From the NCBI GenBank assembly GCA_902792815.1, contig CADBAY010000011.1:1-64000 (forward strand): 64,000 nt of DNA, in the 5' to 3' direction. Position 1 is the first letter of the stretch; every line of letters starts with the position of its first letter. Shown one piece after another: positions 17,070 to 26,676 of the stretch. The notes beneath the pieces are model-generated. The model made no database searches and had not been told where the DNA came from. It saw nothing but the letters and a program-made list of their open reading frames with translations. Source of the stretch: an uncultured Bacteroidia bacterium (GTDB lineage Bacteria; Bacteroidota; Bacteroidia; Bacteroidales; UBA932). Made by a program: the position numbers and the translations under genes.

Positions 17070-18821
17070 ATGGCAATGAAAATGAAAAAATCAATATTTG
17101 CAGCACTTGCCGCGGCGGCACTCCTCACCGCCTGCGTAGACCTGGACCTCAGCCCCAAGAGCCAGGGTTCCAGCGAAAACTGGTACTCTACTGCGCAGGA
17201 GCTTCAGTTCTCGCTAAATGCTCTGTATACACCAAATATGTGGTATACAGAGGCTTGGCGGGCATGGACCACCGACCGCTGGACAGACGACTGGAACCAG
17301 CGCACCCAGACTTATGACTGGCTTGGCGGCACCATCAGCACCACATGGAGCGAAGGCGCCAATACCTGGTCAAATTACTACAAGGGCATAGCCCGCGCCA
17401 ACACCGTTATTCAGAGCATCGCTAAACAAAAAGATGTTCTTGGTGAGGAAATCGCCACCCAATATACAGGCGAGGCAAAGTTCTTCCGTGCATCGTTCTA
17501 CACCTATCTCATCACTCTCTTCGGGGACGTACCATATTACACGGAATATATGACGCTGGAGGAAGCATATAATATAGGACGCATTGACCGCAACTACATC
17601 CTGGAGCAGATCTACAAGGATTTCGACGACGCAGCCAAGGCACTCCCCATATCTTATTCCGGCGCACAGCGCGTAACAAAGGGAGCAGCTCTGGCCATGA
17701 AGGCCCGCGCCGCCCTGTTCATGAACGACTGGAATACATGCGCCAAGGCCTGCAAGGACTGCATGGACCTTGGCGTTTACTCCCTACATCCCGATTATAG
17801 GGAACTTTTTCTTTCCAAGACCAAGGAAAGTCCTGAATACATCTTTGTCCTGCCAGCTTCAACTGAGTTAAAAGTTTTTTCCTACAACAACAATAATAAC
17901 GACGCGGATAAAGCCGGCATAAAGAGTTTCCTTCCCCGCAACAACGGAGGCACTTCGGTGGCCCAGCCTACCTGGCACCTGTTCTTCGCTTACACCTGCA
18001 CGGACGGCAAAAATGTGGAAGATTCTCCTCTTTATGACGCCGCTAATCCGTTCAAGAACAGGGATCCCCGCCTAAGCGAACTGACTGCTCCTTTCGACGA
18101 GGAATTCATGGACTACATCTATAACCCGCGTCCCAGCGCCACCACTACCCTGCAGGTATCTACCGGCAAGCAGGTCAAGAACAACGACACCAAGGTCGTT
18201 TCCAAGGACTGCTCGTACAACGGCTTGGTAATAAAGAAGTTTATTGACGAAGAGTGGACTGACGATTTAAAGACGGACACACCTATGCGTATTATTCGCT
18301 ATGGTGATGTACTGCTTATGTACGCCGAGTCCAAGATGGAAATGAACCAGATCGATGATTCCGTGTTCGAGGCCCTCAACTCCATCCGCGCCCGTGCCTA
18401 CAAGTGCGGAGTCGGAGAGACGGGCAAGTACCCCGCCATCACCGAGACCAACCAGACCGCACTGCGCCGCATCATCCGCAACGAGCGCCGCTGCGAACTT
18501 GCGTGGGAAGGACGCCGCTGGTTCGACATTATCCGCTGGAGGATTGCCGAAGAGGTCCTTGGCAACAACGCTCCGATCTACGGTCTGCCCGGCAACAGTC
18601 AGGTCGCTGAGAACGAAAAGAGCGGCTACTGGATCTTCCCCAAGGATTTCCGTCCGCACATGAGGGCGAGTTCTTCTATCGATATGTCTGATATGCAGAA
18701 CTATCCTAAATACTTCACCGAGAACCAGCACTGCAGTTTCGTTCCCCGCCAGTATCTCTTCCCCATTCCCGAGAATGAAAGGGTCGTGTGCCGTAAACTG
18801 ACTCAGAACCCTGGTTATTAA
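17070..18821 (+). CDS. SusD/RagB-family outer-membrane lipoprotein
   Basis: 583 aa (in-frame ATGs also at residues 3 and 5). Lipobox LTAC (Cys22). N-terminal SusD region with DLDLSPKSQGSSENWY; TPR-type helices in the middle (YTGEAKFFRASFYTYLI, ALAMKARAALFMNDW). Typical C-terminal RagB block at IRNERRCELAWEGRRWFDIIRW and ending PENERVVCRKLTQNPGY. It is the partner lid of the SusC-type protein at 12567. It starts 3 nt after the BACON gene. Confidence 0.95.
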   Translation: MAMKMKKSIFAALAAAALLTACVDLDLSPKSQGSSENWYSTAQELQFSLNALYTPNMWYTEAWRAWTTDRWTDDWNQRTQTYDWLGGTISTTWSEGANTWSNYYKGIARANTVIQSIAKQKDVLGEEIATQYTGEAKFFRASFYTYLITLFGDVPYYTEYMTLEEAYNIGRIDRNYILEQIYKDFDDAAKALPISYSGAQRVTKGAALAMKARAALFMNDWNTCAKACKDCMDLGVYSLHPDYRELFLSKTKESPEYIFVLPASTELKVFSYNNNNNDADKAGIKSFLPRNNGGTSVAQPTWHLFFAYTCTDGKNVEDSPLYDAANPFKNRDPRLSELTAPFDEEFMDYIYNPRPSATTTLQVSTGKQVKNNDTKVVSKDCSYNGLVIKKFIDEEWTDDLKTDTPMRIIRYGDVLLMYAESKMEMNQIDDSVFEALNSIRARAYKCGVGETGKYPAITETNQTALRRIIRNERRCELAWEGRRWFDIIRWRIAEEVLGNNAPIYGLPGNSQVAENEKSGYWIFPKDFRPHMRASSSIDMSDMQNYPKYFTENQHCSFVPRQYLFPIPENERVVCRKLTQNPGY

Positions 18822-18840
18822 TGAGAAGAACAACACTTTT

Positions 18841-20070
18841 ATGAAAAAGCATTTATATGTTTTAATAGCTCTTGCCGCGGCGGTATTTACCGCCTGCGGC
18901 GAGAAGAGCGGCCCTGAAAAGCCCGAACCCGCAAAGCTCGAGGTCAAGCCCGGAGTCATTAATGTAAAAGGAGGCGACCAGTCCGCCAGTTTTACCGTTT
19001 CGGGCGCCGCATGGCAAGCCGTGAGCGACAATAAGGACTTTGTTCTTAATCCCGCTTCCGGTGACGGCAAGAACAACACCGTTAACGTGTCTTTCCCTTA
19101 CAACACCACCGACGCTACCATTTCTGTCCAGATTACTGTGACGAACAAAGAAAATACTAGTGATGTTCATTACGTGACTCTCAACCAGACCGGCGGATTC
19201 GTTGTCGATCCTGTAGAGCCCGAGCAGCCCGACCAGCCTGACCAGCCCGACAATCCTCAGCCCGTCGAGCCTAAGGTTCTGGCAGAATGGGAGTTCGCAA
19301 CCGAGCATCTGGAGTTCTTTGAGAAACATTTCGCTTATGAGCTGGCCAAGGTTGACGGAAAGCCCAACCCCGATGCACATCTGCCCGGTTACGCTTCCGA
19401 CGACCATTACTGCGAGTCCAATATCGTCAGCGGCGGCAAGATACGCTTCAAGAACGGCTCCGACAAGACCGCTCTCGACGACAACGGACGCTGCAAGAGA
19501 GGCACCGGCAACTACGGAGAGCCTTGCTGGTACGGAGCCTGGAAGGGCGACGTGGCCGAAATGACGGCCGAGACCGCGGAAGCCCTGCCCGCCGGCACCA
19601 AGCTGCATATTTACTATGTTCTCCGCCCCAACACGCAGAACACCCTTAAGTACTGGCTGCTTGAAATCAAGGACGGCGAGAACTGGGTACCTGTAGGCGA
19701 GGTCAAGAATGCAGCCGCAGGCGGTGAAGAGGTAAAATACAACGTCGAACTTATCTATGACCCGTCAGGCAGCAAGGATATAGGCACCGACCCTGTGACA
19801 GGAGACCCTGTATATCCCGACAATCCCCAGCAGATCAACACCGTTGTGGACTATACCTACACACTCACATCTACCGTGAGCGGCCTGGTAGAGTACCGCA
19901 TGACCTGCCAGTCACTGATGATAGCCGACGGCTCCATGGTTGTATCGACCATAGGTGAAACCTCTGCCAGCAAAGCCCAGAACTCCGTGGTCCGTTACGC
20001 CGGCAAAGACTCCAACAGCGGCGGCTCCCGCCCCGTCCAGGAGCATATGAAGATTGAAATCGTTAAATGA
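18841..20070 (+). CDS. BACON-domain lipoprotein, paralogue of the protein at 15648
   Basis: 409 aa. Lipobox FTAC (Cys19). One BACON-like domain at about 30-120, then a Pro/Glu/Asp/Gln-rich linker (about 121-142). The C-terminal domain starts VLAEWEFAT and shares RCKRGTGNYGEPCWYG, AGTKLHIYYVLRPN and KYWLLEIKDGENW with the protein at 15648. Probable surface glycan-binding protein of this locus (inference). The stop overlaps the next gene by 4 nt (ATGA), a strong sign of translational coupling to the MBL-fold gene. Confidence 0.8.
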   Translation: MKKHLYVLIALAAAVFTACGEKSGPEKPEPAKLEVKPGVINVKGGDQSASFTVSGAAWQAVSDNKDFVLNPASGDGKNNTVNVSFPYNTTDATISVQITVTNKENTSDVHYVTLNQTGGFVVDPVEPEQPDQPDQPDNPQPVEPKVLAEWEFATEHLEFFEKHFAYELAKVDGKPNPDAHLPGYASDDHYCESNIVSGGKIRFKNGSDKTALDDNGRCKRGTGNYGEPCWYGAWKGDVAEMTAETAEALPAGTKLHIYYVLRPNTQNTLKYWLLEIKDGENWVPVGEVKNAAAGGEEVKYNVELIYDPSGSKDIGTDPVTGDPVYPDNPQQINTVVDYTYTLTSTVSGLVEYRMTCQSLMIADGSMVVSTIGETSASKAQNSVVRYAGKDSNSGGSRPVQEHMKIEIVK

Positions 20071-21458
20071 GAAGAAAGTATTTGAGTATGGCTATCCTGG
20101 CAGCCGCCCTGTTCGGCTGCCAGGAGCCTTATACTCCTCCCACACCTGGAGGTAAAAAAGAACCTGAAAGTGTTGACCCGCCAATCGATGTCAAGGTGGG
20201 TCAGGTACTGCCTGCCTGGCAGGACGGATATCTTGACATCCACAGCATCAACGGTGGCCGCGGAGAGGCGTTCTATTACATCTTCCCCGACGGCACAACC
20301 ATGCTTTGCGACGCAGCAGGAGCCCCTCCCGCAGAACTTCACGACTACGGCAGCGACTCGCAGGGCGTCCCCTCCAAACCTTCTGTATCGGTGAGCAGCG
20401 GCGGCGTTATAGTCAATTATATCAAGCATTTTGCTCCTGCAGTTGCAGGAGGGCGCCTGGACTACTTCTACACTTCACATTACCACGGCGACCATATCGG
20501 CGCTTGGAGGGACAATTATGCCTCCTACGGCTGGACGCCGTTCAACAAGGAGGGAGAACAAGTATCGTCGGTGAACCTCAACGACGGCGGGTTCTACCTC
20601 AACGGCATAGCCGAGGTGGGCCTCGCCATCCCCATCGACAAGGTTCTTGACCGCGGCGACTGGGCATCGCGCCCTTCGGCCGATTATTTCGACTCCGGGG
20701 GCCAGAAGCGTTACCAGCTCTATGTCAATTACCTCGACTACGCCAAGCGCAAACAAGGCACCGTGCGAGAGACTCTTAAGATCGGCCACGACGACCAGGT
20801 GGTGCTCAAGCACGACGCCGGCAAGTATTCCACTTTCCGCGTGCTCAACGTTGCGGCCGGCGGAGATATCTGGACTGGCAAAGGAACAGAAGTCAATACT
20901 ACCTATGTTCCTTCAACAGCTGAGTGCAGCAAGAACCACACCGCGTGGGCCATCAGCGAGAACATCTTCTCCAACGTGTTCCTGCTCAGCTATGGAAGCT
21001 TCGACTTTTTCAGCGGCGGCGATATCCAGTACAGCGGAAGAAGCAACTACAGCTGGAAAGACATCGAGAAACCTATATCGGTGGTTATGAAGAAGGTGGA
21101 GGGCATGAAAGCCAGCCATCACAGCACCGCCAATACCAACAGCGCCGAACTGCTGGGTGTGCTCAAGCCCGACTTCTACATAGCCGGAGTATGGCGTGAC
21201 GTTCAGCCCAACCCCGCTACGCTAAAGCGTGTACTCAGCGCCAATCCTTCTACCCGAATATTCACTACCAATCTGGTACAGAGCAACATAACTACACTCA
21301 AGGCCGAAGGTGTCGACCCTTCCACCTTTGCCGCCACTGGAGGACACGTGGTGGTAAGAGTGCTGCCGGGAGGAGTCAAATACTACATCTACGTCCTCGA
21401 CGACAGCAACCTGGAGTACAAGGTCAAGGCCAAGTTCGGGCCTTTTACTGCAAGATAA
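20067..21458 (+). CDS. MBL-fold hydrolase lipoprotein, paralogue 2
   Basis: 463 aa. Lipobox LFGC (Cys18), followed by a linker QEPYTPPTPGGKKEPE almost repeated in paralogue 3. MBL-fold blocks: YLDIHSINGGRGEAF, IFPDGTTMLCDAAG, metal motif HYHGDH at 138-143, GMKASHHST, VWRDVQPNPATL and a C-terminal GHVVVRVLPGGVKYYIYVL. It starts within the stop of the BACON gene (ATGA). All metal-binding residues of the HxHxDH motif are present, so it is probably active. Predicted phosphodiesterase- or nuclease-like hydrolase on the cell surface; substrate unknown. Confidence 0.87.
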   Translation: MRRKYLSMAILAAALFGCQEPYTPPTPGGKKEPESVDPPIDVKVGQVLPAWQDGYLDIHSINGGRGEAFYYIFPDGTTMLCDAAGAPPAELHDYGSDSQGVPSKPSVSVSSGGVIVNYIKHFAPAVAGGRLDYFYTSHYHGDHIGAWRDNYASYGWTPFNKEGEQVSSVNLNDGGFYLNGIAEVGLAIPIDKVLDRGDWASRPSADYFDSGGQKRYQLYVNYLDYAKRKQGTVRETLKIGHDDQVVLKHDAGKYSTFRVLNVAAGGDIWTGKGTEVNTTYVPSTAECSKNHTAWAISENIFSNVFLLSYGSFDFFSGGDIQYSGRSNYSWKDIEKPISVVMKKVEGMKASHHSTANTNSAELLGVLKPDFYIAGVWRDVQPNPATLKRVLSANPSTRIFTTNLVQSNITTLKAEGVDPSTFAATGGHVVVRVLPGGVKYYIYVLDDSNLEYKVKAKFGPFTAR

Positions 21459-21510
21459 TAGCAAGCAAAATGAGCTTCTACAATTATCAAACTAGTGAAG
21501 GTTTCATTAA

Positions 21511-22896
21511 ATGAAAGAATATAGTTTATTGATTCTTTATTCACTGATTCTGGCCTCCTGCGAGCAGCCGTATGTTCCGCCGACTCCGGGGGGAAAGACT
21601 GAGCCGGAGGTGAAAGAGCCGGCGTTTGAAGTGAAGGTCGGGGAGGCTCTGCCCTCATGGCAGGAAGGGCTGCTGGACATTCATTTCATCAATACTTCCA
21701 CCGGCGAATGCTGCTTTATGATCTTCCCCGACGGAACGCAGATGCTGGTGGATGCCGCCGGGTCGCATAACCCGACCGGCCCTGTGGGCAGTACGACAAA
21801 TGTCGGGATACGCTCGCGCTGGGACCCTATGAAGGATTCCGGTTTCAGGGCTGGCGAATTCATTGCGGATTACATCCAGAAATGCATGGCATGGACCGGG
21901 AACAACAAACTTGACTATGTGCTCAACACCCATTTCCACGGGGACCATTTCGGCAGTACCACCGGCATGCCTGTCTCCGACAAATCGCCAAGCTACGTTA
22001 AGCAGAGTCTGCCTGAGGTGCTTGACCTGCTGCCCGCAGGCTTGCTGCTGGACCGCGGATGGCCCTCGTACGACTATCCTGTGGATATGCAGACAAAGGC
22101 ATCCAATGCCTCCATCGTCAAGAATTATGTAACTGCCGTAAAATGGCACGTAGCTAATACCGGGCTCAAGGTCGAGCGCTTCAAGGCCGGCGCGTCCGAC
22201 CAGATTGTTATGCTTCGTTCCGCTGCCGGCTACCCCGATTTCAAGGTTCAGAATGTTGCGGTGAACGGTGACATATGGGACGGCCCGGGCACGACCACCG
22301 CGACTGCTACTTTCCCCGCCCTGAAGGATATTCAGGTTGCAGATCCCAAGAATATCGGCAACGCCGATAACTGTCCGGAAGAGAACCATTGCACCACTGT
22401 TTTCAAACTAAGCTACGGCAAGTTCGATTTCTTCCACGGGGGCGACGCCCAGTACGACGGCTGTTCCACTTTTGTATGGAAGGATATGGAGACTCCCTGC
22501 GCCAAGGTTTGCGGAGCAGTGGATGTCATGAAGGCCGACCATCACGGCGTTACCAACACTAACGGATATGGCTTCGTTGCCAAGAACAAGCACGTCTGCG
22601 AGGCAATGAAGTACCTCACTCCCCGGTGCTGGATAATCAACAGCTGGACCGACGGGCACCCGCGCCAGCCTGTATATGAAGGGGTTACGGGAATGAATCA
22701 GAGCCTGGACATCTTCATCACCAACACCTGTGACGCAATGCGTTCATACGGACGTTTCGGCCAGGTCAAAGGTTCAGACGGCCACATAGTAGTACGCGTC
22801 GAGAAGGGCGGTGCTCACTATTATGTGTATGTTCTTTCCGATTCGGACGGAAAAAGGACCGTACGTACAATCGCCGGTCCTTATACTTCAAAATAG
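21511..22896 (+). CDS. MBL-fold hydrolase lipoprotein, paralogue 3
   Basis: 461 aa. Lipobox LASC (Cys17) then EQPYVPPTPGGKTEPE, as in paralogue 2. Blocks LLDIHFINTSTGECCF, IFPDGTQMLVDAAG, metal motif HFHGDH at 141-146, VMKADHHGV and the family C-terminus GHIVVRVEKGGAHYYVYVL. It differs from paralogues 1 and 2 in the middle: extra residues after the DAAG block and WTDGHPRQP where they have WRDVQPNP, which suggests a changed substrate pocket. It is 52 nt downstream of paralogue 2 and ends in the stem of a bidirectional terminator. Substrate unknown. Confidence 0.86.
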   Translation: MKEYSLLILYSLILASCEQPYVPPTPGGKTEPEVKEPAFEVKVGEALPSWQEGLLDIHFINTSTGECCFMIFPDGTQMLVDAAGSHNPTGPVGSTTNVGIRSRWDPMKDSGFRAGEFIADYIQKCMAWTGNNKLDYVLNTHFHGDHFGSTTGMPVSDKSPSYVKQSLPEVLDLLPAGLLLDRGWPSYDYPVDMQTKASNASIVKNYVTAVKWHVANTGLKVERFKAGASDQIVMLRSAAGYPDFKVQNVAVNGDIWDGPGTTTATATFPALKDIQVADPKNIGNADNCPEENHCTTVFKLSYGKFDFFHGGDAQYDGCSTFVWKDMETPCAKVCGAVDVMKADHHGVTNTNGYGFVAKNKHVCEAMKYLTPRCWIINSWTDGHPRQPVYEGVTGMNQSLDIFITNTCDAMRSYGRFGQVKGSDGHIVVRVEKGGAHYYVYVLSDSDGKRTVRTIAGPYTSK

Positions 22897-22921
22897 CTGT
22901 CCGGGACTCCCGAAGCTATTT
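22891..22921. terminator. Bidirectional terminator with both stop codons in its stem
   Basis: AAATAGCT (22891-22898) pairs with AGCTATTT (22914-22921), with a T run after it on the plus strand. TAG of the plus gene (22894-22896) and TAG of the minus gene (22916-22918) lie in opposite arms. Confidence 0.75.
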
Positions 22922-23620
22922 TTTCAAACTTAACCCGTTGGAATGGATATCTCCGCTGCCTGAAACTCTGGAATTAAGGCTGCGGGCGCTGCCCAGAAGG
23001 GTTATGTCGCCGCTGCCGCTTATCTTTGCGGAAACATCCCCCGCTCCGGAGAGTTCCATCGCAATGTCACCGCTACCGCTGATTGTAAGGCTCATATCCT
23101 CTGCAGTTACGGGGCCGGCATCGATGTCTCCGCTTCCGGACACCTTAACGGCAAACTTCTTACAAGCAACTGCGCCAGCATCGATATCGCCGCTACCTGT
23201 TACGGAAAAGCCCAACGGTCCGTCCACTCTCAAATCGCCCTTAAACACTAAATCTCCGCTGCCGGTGATTGACGCCTCGCGAAGCACCGGAGCGCTCACG
23301 CTCACATAGCTTAGCGCCTTGGGGCTGACTGAAACCCCGGGTTTGGTGCTGATCACCAGCACATCGCCCTTTACTTCAATGCGATAGTCGTCTATAAGGT
23401 TCTCGTCGGTGTGGAGGACTACGGAATGATCCTCATCGCTTTGGGCGAATATGACATCGAGCGATCCGACCAAAGATACAGAATTGAATTCCCCGACTTC
23501 GAAAGTCTTCTCCGCAGCCGTTCCGTTGCCTCGGACAATGTTAACAGGGAGAGAAAAAGTGCACGAAGCCGCCAGCAGAGCAACCCCGAGCAAAAGTGAT
23601 AAGTGCTTCATATCCATCAT
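22916..23620 (-). CDS. GIN-domain (DUF2807) lipoprotein
   Basis: 234 aa. Lipobox AASC (Cys20). After [19 protein letters not shown] comes a right-handed beta-helix-like body with repeated SGSGDI/TGSGDL motifs about every 20 residues (at least seven), the hallmark of the DUF2807 'head GIN' fold. Likely a cell-surface or periplasmic structural/adhesin-like protein; no enzymatic role is suggested. Start overlaps the stop of the methyltransferase gene by 4 nt (ATGA), so it is the second gene of a two-gene operon. Confidence 0.9.
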   Translation of the reverse strand: MMDMKHLSLLLGVALLAASCTFSLPVNIVRGNGTAAEKTFEVGEFNSVSLVGSLDVIFAQSDEDHSVVLHTDENLIDDYRIEVKGDVLVISTKPGVSVSPKALSYVSVSAPVLREASITGSGDLVFKGDLRVDGPLGFSVTGSGDIDAGAVACKKFAVKVSGSGDIDAGPVTAEDMSLTISGSGDIAMELSGAGDVSAKISGSGDITLLGSARSLNSRVSGSGDIHSNGLSLKK

Positions 23621-24528
23621 TTTTCAAGTCTAACTACAATCGAGAGCGGCAGTACTTTGCCAAAACTGTCGTTAAGGGCCAGCTCGCCCGAAGTAATCCG
23701 GGGTGCCGCAACGGCCGGCAAACCGGGAATACCGAAGGCCTCGCGGACCAAAGTCTCGCCGAGGGCGGCACTGTAGCCGTTGGAATACAAATTCAGCACC
23801 ACAAAACCATGCGGCGCAAGAATGGTCGCCACCGTACGGAGCATCTCGAAAAGACACTCGTCAAGCTTCCACTTCTCCCCGTCGGGGCCGTGCCCGTATG
23901 CCGGAGGATCAAGAATTATCCCGTCGTAAAGATGCCCGCGGCGGCACTCCCTGGCCGCAAACTTCATAGCATCTTCAACCACCCAGCGAACCCCGTCAAG
24001 GCCGCTGCGCTCCATATTTCCCCTCGCCCAGGTAACCACCTGCCTGACAGAATCAAGATGCGTAACTTCGGCTCCGGCAGCCCTCGCGGCGAGCGAAGCG
24101 GCTCCGGTGTAAGCAAACAAATTGAGCACCTTTGGGCTCTCCATCGAGCGGCATTTACGATATATGAAATCCCAGTTCGGCGCCTGCTCCGGGAACACCC
24201 CCACGTGCTTGAAACTCGTCAGCCCCAGCCGCAACGAAACACTCGCCTCCGAAGCAGGCAGAGCATAGCGGATCCACCACTGATCGTCCATCGCCCGAAG
24301 CCGCTCCCAAGTACCGCTGTCCTCCTTGCCGGCACGCCCGAACCCCGCCCCCGGCTTAAAATGCGTATGACTCAACCTCGCCCACTCACTCTGGGGCAAA
24401 GACTTCGTCCAAAGGGCCTTGGGCTCCGGACGCGACAGCACATAAGAGCCAAAACGCTCCAACTTTTCGCCGTCGCCGCTGTCAAGCAGCTCATAATCCT
24501 TCCAACTAATATCAGGAAACTCTATCAT
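23617..24528 (-). CDS. Class I SAM-dependent methyltransferase (RlmI/RlmK-like)
   Basis: 303 aa. The SAM-binding motif I region is [21 protein letters not shown] (about 128-148), acidic motif [12 protein letters not shown], and catalytic-type motif DPPAYGHG. This combination is typical of RlmI/RlmK-type 23S rRNA cytosine/guanine methyltransferases, but the PUA domain seen in RlmI is absent, so the target is uncertain. A -7 box (TATCTTTG) sits at 24533-24540, only 4 nt before the ATG. Confidence 0.85.
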   Translation of the reverse strand: MIEFPDISWKDYELLDSGDGEKLERFGSYVLSRPEPKALWTKSLPQSEWARLSHTHFKPGAGFGRAGKEDSGTWERLRAMDDQWWIRYALPASEASVSLRLGLTSFKHVGVFPEQAPNWDFIYRKCRSMESPKVLNLFAYTGAASLAARAAGAEVTHLDSVRQVVTWARGNMERSGLDGVRWVVEDAMKFAARECRRGHLYDGIILDPPAYGHGPDGEKWKLDECLFEMLRTVATILAPHGFVVLNLYSNGYSAALGETLVREAFGIPGLPAVAAPRITSGELALNDSFGKVLPLSIVVRLEK

Positions 24529-24532
24529 AACG

Positions 24533-24540
24533 CAAAGATA
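24533..24540 (-). promoter_or_regulatory. -7 box of the methyltransferase gene
   Basis: TATCTTTG on the minus strand, 4 nt from the ATG at 24528. It is divergent from the pgk promoter, whose -7 candidates begin at 24545. Confidence 0.55.
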
Positions 24541-24544
24541 TCGA

Positions 24545-24561
24545 TATTTTTGTTAAATTTG
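24545..24561 (+). promoter_or_regulatory. -7 box(es) of pgk
   Basis: Two perfect TAnnTTTG matches lie back to back: TATTTTTG at 24545-24552 and TAAATTTG at 24554-24561. The second is 21 nt upstream of the pgk ATG. No clear -33 TTTG. Confidence 0.5.
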
Positions 24562-24582
24562 TGGGATTTATCAAATACGATT

Positions 24583-25836
24583 ATGCAACAGCACATTGAT
24601 TCTTACAATTTCAACGGCAAAAAGGCCATAGTCCGCGTGGACTTCAACGTCCCCCTCAACGAGAATTTCGAGATCACCGACGACACCCGCATCCGCGCAG
24701 CGATGCCCACCCTAAAGAAGGTGCTCGCTGGCGGCGGCGCCCTTATCATCATGTCTCACCTCGGCCGTCCCAAGGGAGTAGCCGACAAGTTCTCCTTAAA
24801 GCACATCCTAGCGCACGTATCCGAGTGCCTCGGAGTGAACGTTAAGTTCGCCCCCGACTGCCAGAAGGCCCAGGCCGAAGTGGCCGCCCTCAAGCCCGGC
24901 GAGGCTCTCCTGCTCGAGAACCTCCGCTTCTACGCCGAGGAAGAAGGCAAACCCCGCGGGCTCGCCGAAGACGCCTCCGACGAGGAGAAGAAAGCCGCCA
25001 AGGCAGCTGTCAAGGCATCCCAGAAAGAATTCGTAAAGACCCTCGCTTCATACGCCGACTGCTACATCAACGACGCATTCGGCACCGCACACCGCGCACA
25101 CGCATCCACCGCCCTCATCGCCGACTACTTCCCCAACGACAAGATGTTCGGTTACCTCATGGAAGGCGAGATCAAGGCCATCGACAATGTGCTCCGCAAC
25201 GCACAGCACCCCTTCACCGCCATCATCGGCGGCAGCAAGGTATCCAGCAAGCTCGCAGTGCTCGAGAACATGCTCGAAAAGGTTGACAACCTCATCATCG
25301 GCGGCGGCATGGGTTACACCTTCATCAAAGCGGAAGGCGGCAAGATAGGCAACTCCCTCCACGAAGACGAACTCATGCCCCAGGCACTGGAAATCATGGC
25401 AAAGGCCAAGGAGAAGGGCGTAAACATCTACCTTTCTGTCCAGACCCTGGTAGCCGACGCATTCAGCGCAGACGCCAATACCAAGATCGTCCCCTCTCAC
25501 GAGATTCCAGACGGATTCGAGGGCGTAGATGCAGGTCCCGAGTCGCTCGAGCGCTGGGGCAAGGTCATCCTCGACTCCAAGACCATCCTCTGGAACGGTC
25601 CCGTGGGCGTATTCGAGATCGCTCCTTTCGCCAAGGGAACCCTCAAGATAGCCGAACTCCTTGCCCAGGCCACCGAGAAGGGCGCCTATACCCTTGTTGG
25701 CGGCGGTGACTCCGTAGCAGCCGTGACCCAGATGGGATTTGCAAACAAGGTGAGCTACGTAAGCACCGGCGGCGGCGCAATGCTCGAGGCCCTCGAGGGC
25801 AAAGAGCTCCCCGGTATCGCAGCTATCAAAGGATAA
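24583..25836 (+). CDS. pgk: Phosphoglycerate kinase
   Basis: 417 aa, the normal length. It transfers phosphate from 1,3-bisphosphoglycerate to ADP in glycolysis. N-terminal substrate site [33 protein letters not shown], and [10 protein letters not shown]; nucleotide side with [19 protein letters not shown] and the C-terminal [10 protein letters not shown]...STGGGAMLE. The start at 24583 is clear; the frame is open upstream to 23596, but that part is antisense to the methyltransferase. It is followed by a rho-independent terminator. Confidence 0.98.
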   Translation: MQQHIDSYNFNGKKAIVRVDFNVPLNENFEITDDTRIRAAMPTLKKVLAGGGALIIMSHLGRPKGVADKFSLKHILAHVSECLGVNVKFAPDCQKAQAEVAALKPGEALLLENLRFYAEEEGKPRGLAEDASDEEKKAAKAAVKASQKEFVKTLASYADCYINDAFGTAHRAHASTALIADYFPNDKMFGYLMEGEIKAIDNVLRNAQHPFTAIIGGSKVSSKLAVLENMLEKVDNLIIGGGMGYTFIKAEGGKIGNSLHEDELMPQALEIMAKAKEKGVNIYLSVQTLVADAFSADANTKIVPSHEIPDGFEGVDAGPESLERWGKVILDSKTILWNGPVGVFEIAPFAKGTLKIAELLAQATEKGAYTLVGGGDSVAAVTQMGFANKVSYVSTGGGAMLEALEGKELPGIAAIKG

Positions 25837-25858
25837 TTCCTGTATCCGGAATAAGATC

Positions 25859-25886
25859 AGCCCGCGCCATTGACGCGGGCTTATTT
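25859..25886 (+). terminator. Rho-independent terminator of pgk
   Basis: AGCCCGCG at 25859-25866 pairs with CGCGGGCT at 25874-25881, followed by TATTTATTATT. The convergent gene ends at 25888, so it may serve both strands. Confidence 0.8.
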
Positions 25887-25887
25887 A

Positions 25888-26676
25888 TTATTTCTCAAAC
25901 AAATAACCTATGCTTTCGCCCGCATTGCACACGGTGACGTTGTCAACTATGCCCCTACGGCACACAAGTGCAACGCAACGCAGGTTCCCGCTCCCAGCCG
26001 CCAGGGAGAACGACGCCTCAAATACTTCTCCTCCACCTCTGAAAACAACAGGACTCTCCTCCCAGAAGCGCAGCACATCGTTATGCACATAGTCGCCGGA
26101 GGCCCCTGTCTGCGGAGCGACAATCCCATCTTCGAGCACCAGCAGGGCCAAGTTGTACTCTCCGTTGCGAACGGCGGTAGCCTCCACCTCCACATTCAGC
26201 ACGGCGTCTTCCAGTGTGCTTTGGATCTTCAGTCCCGCCGCCTTGCCCCGCACCTTGAGCAAGCGGTCGCAGTGCGAGAGCAGCAGATCCGGCGAAGATG
26301 TGGTAATGAGCGATGAACCATCAAGGTCAACAACCGCCGAAGGATAGGCGGTAATGCCAAAACGCGAGACAAGAGAGCTGCTCCACGGTTCAAGGCTCAT
26401 AGCATCGAGGCAATGCACGCCCACGCTCACGATGCGCCCGGGACGCAGTTGCTGCGCCTGTACTACGGCCGCCTGCATCTTGGGACAATGGACGCACCAG
26501 GTACCCGTAAAATCCAGCACCAGCGAGCGGCGGAAGTATTCATCACCCTCTCCCGCCCAAGGATCGGGGGAAGGATTGTCGGGATTATCGATGGGAACGG
26601 GTTCAGGATCGTCCTTCTGGCCCACGCAGGAGAGCATGGGCAGCAGGCAGCAGAGTATGATAATCCACTTTTTCAT
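25888..26676 (-). CDS. Omp28-like lipoprotein with thioredoxin-fold CxxC
   Basis: 262 aa from ATG 26676 (an in-frame start at 26748 is rejected because it lies inside the upstream gene and hides the signal peptide). Lipobox MLSC (Cys17), an Asp/Pro-rich linker, then a thioredoxin-like domain with FTGTWCVHCP (Cys61, Cys64) and a cis-Pro-type TAYPSAVVD. The C-terminal beta-rich half matches the Omp28-type architecture. Possible thiol-disulfide role at the envelope. The start overlaps the DUF6029 stop by one base (TGATG). It is the third gene of an operon that begins with a TlpA-like protein. Confidence 0.83.
   Translation of the reverse strand: MKKWIIILCCLLPMLSCVGQKDDPEPVPIDNPDNPSPDPWAGEGDEYFRRSLVLDFTGTWCVHCPKMQAAVVQAQQLRPGRIVSVGVHCLDAMSLEPWSSSLVSRFGITAYPSAVVDLDGSSLITTSSPDLLLSHCDRLLKVRGKAAGLKIQSTLEDAVLNVEVEATAVRNGEYNLALLVLEDGIVAPQTGASGDYVHNDVLRFWEESPVVFRGGGEVFEASFSLAAGSGNLRCVALVCRRGIVDNVTVCNAGESIGYLFEK

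Noticed and set aside
23596-24582. Open frame extending pgk upstream to give a 746-aa protein
   Set aside because: It is antisense to the methyltransferase gene with full family motifs, and pgk has a normal length and a promoter when started at 24583.
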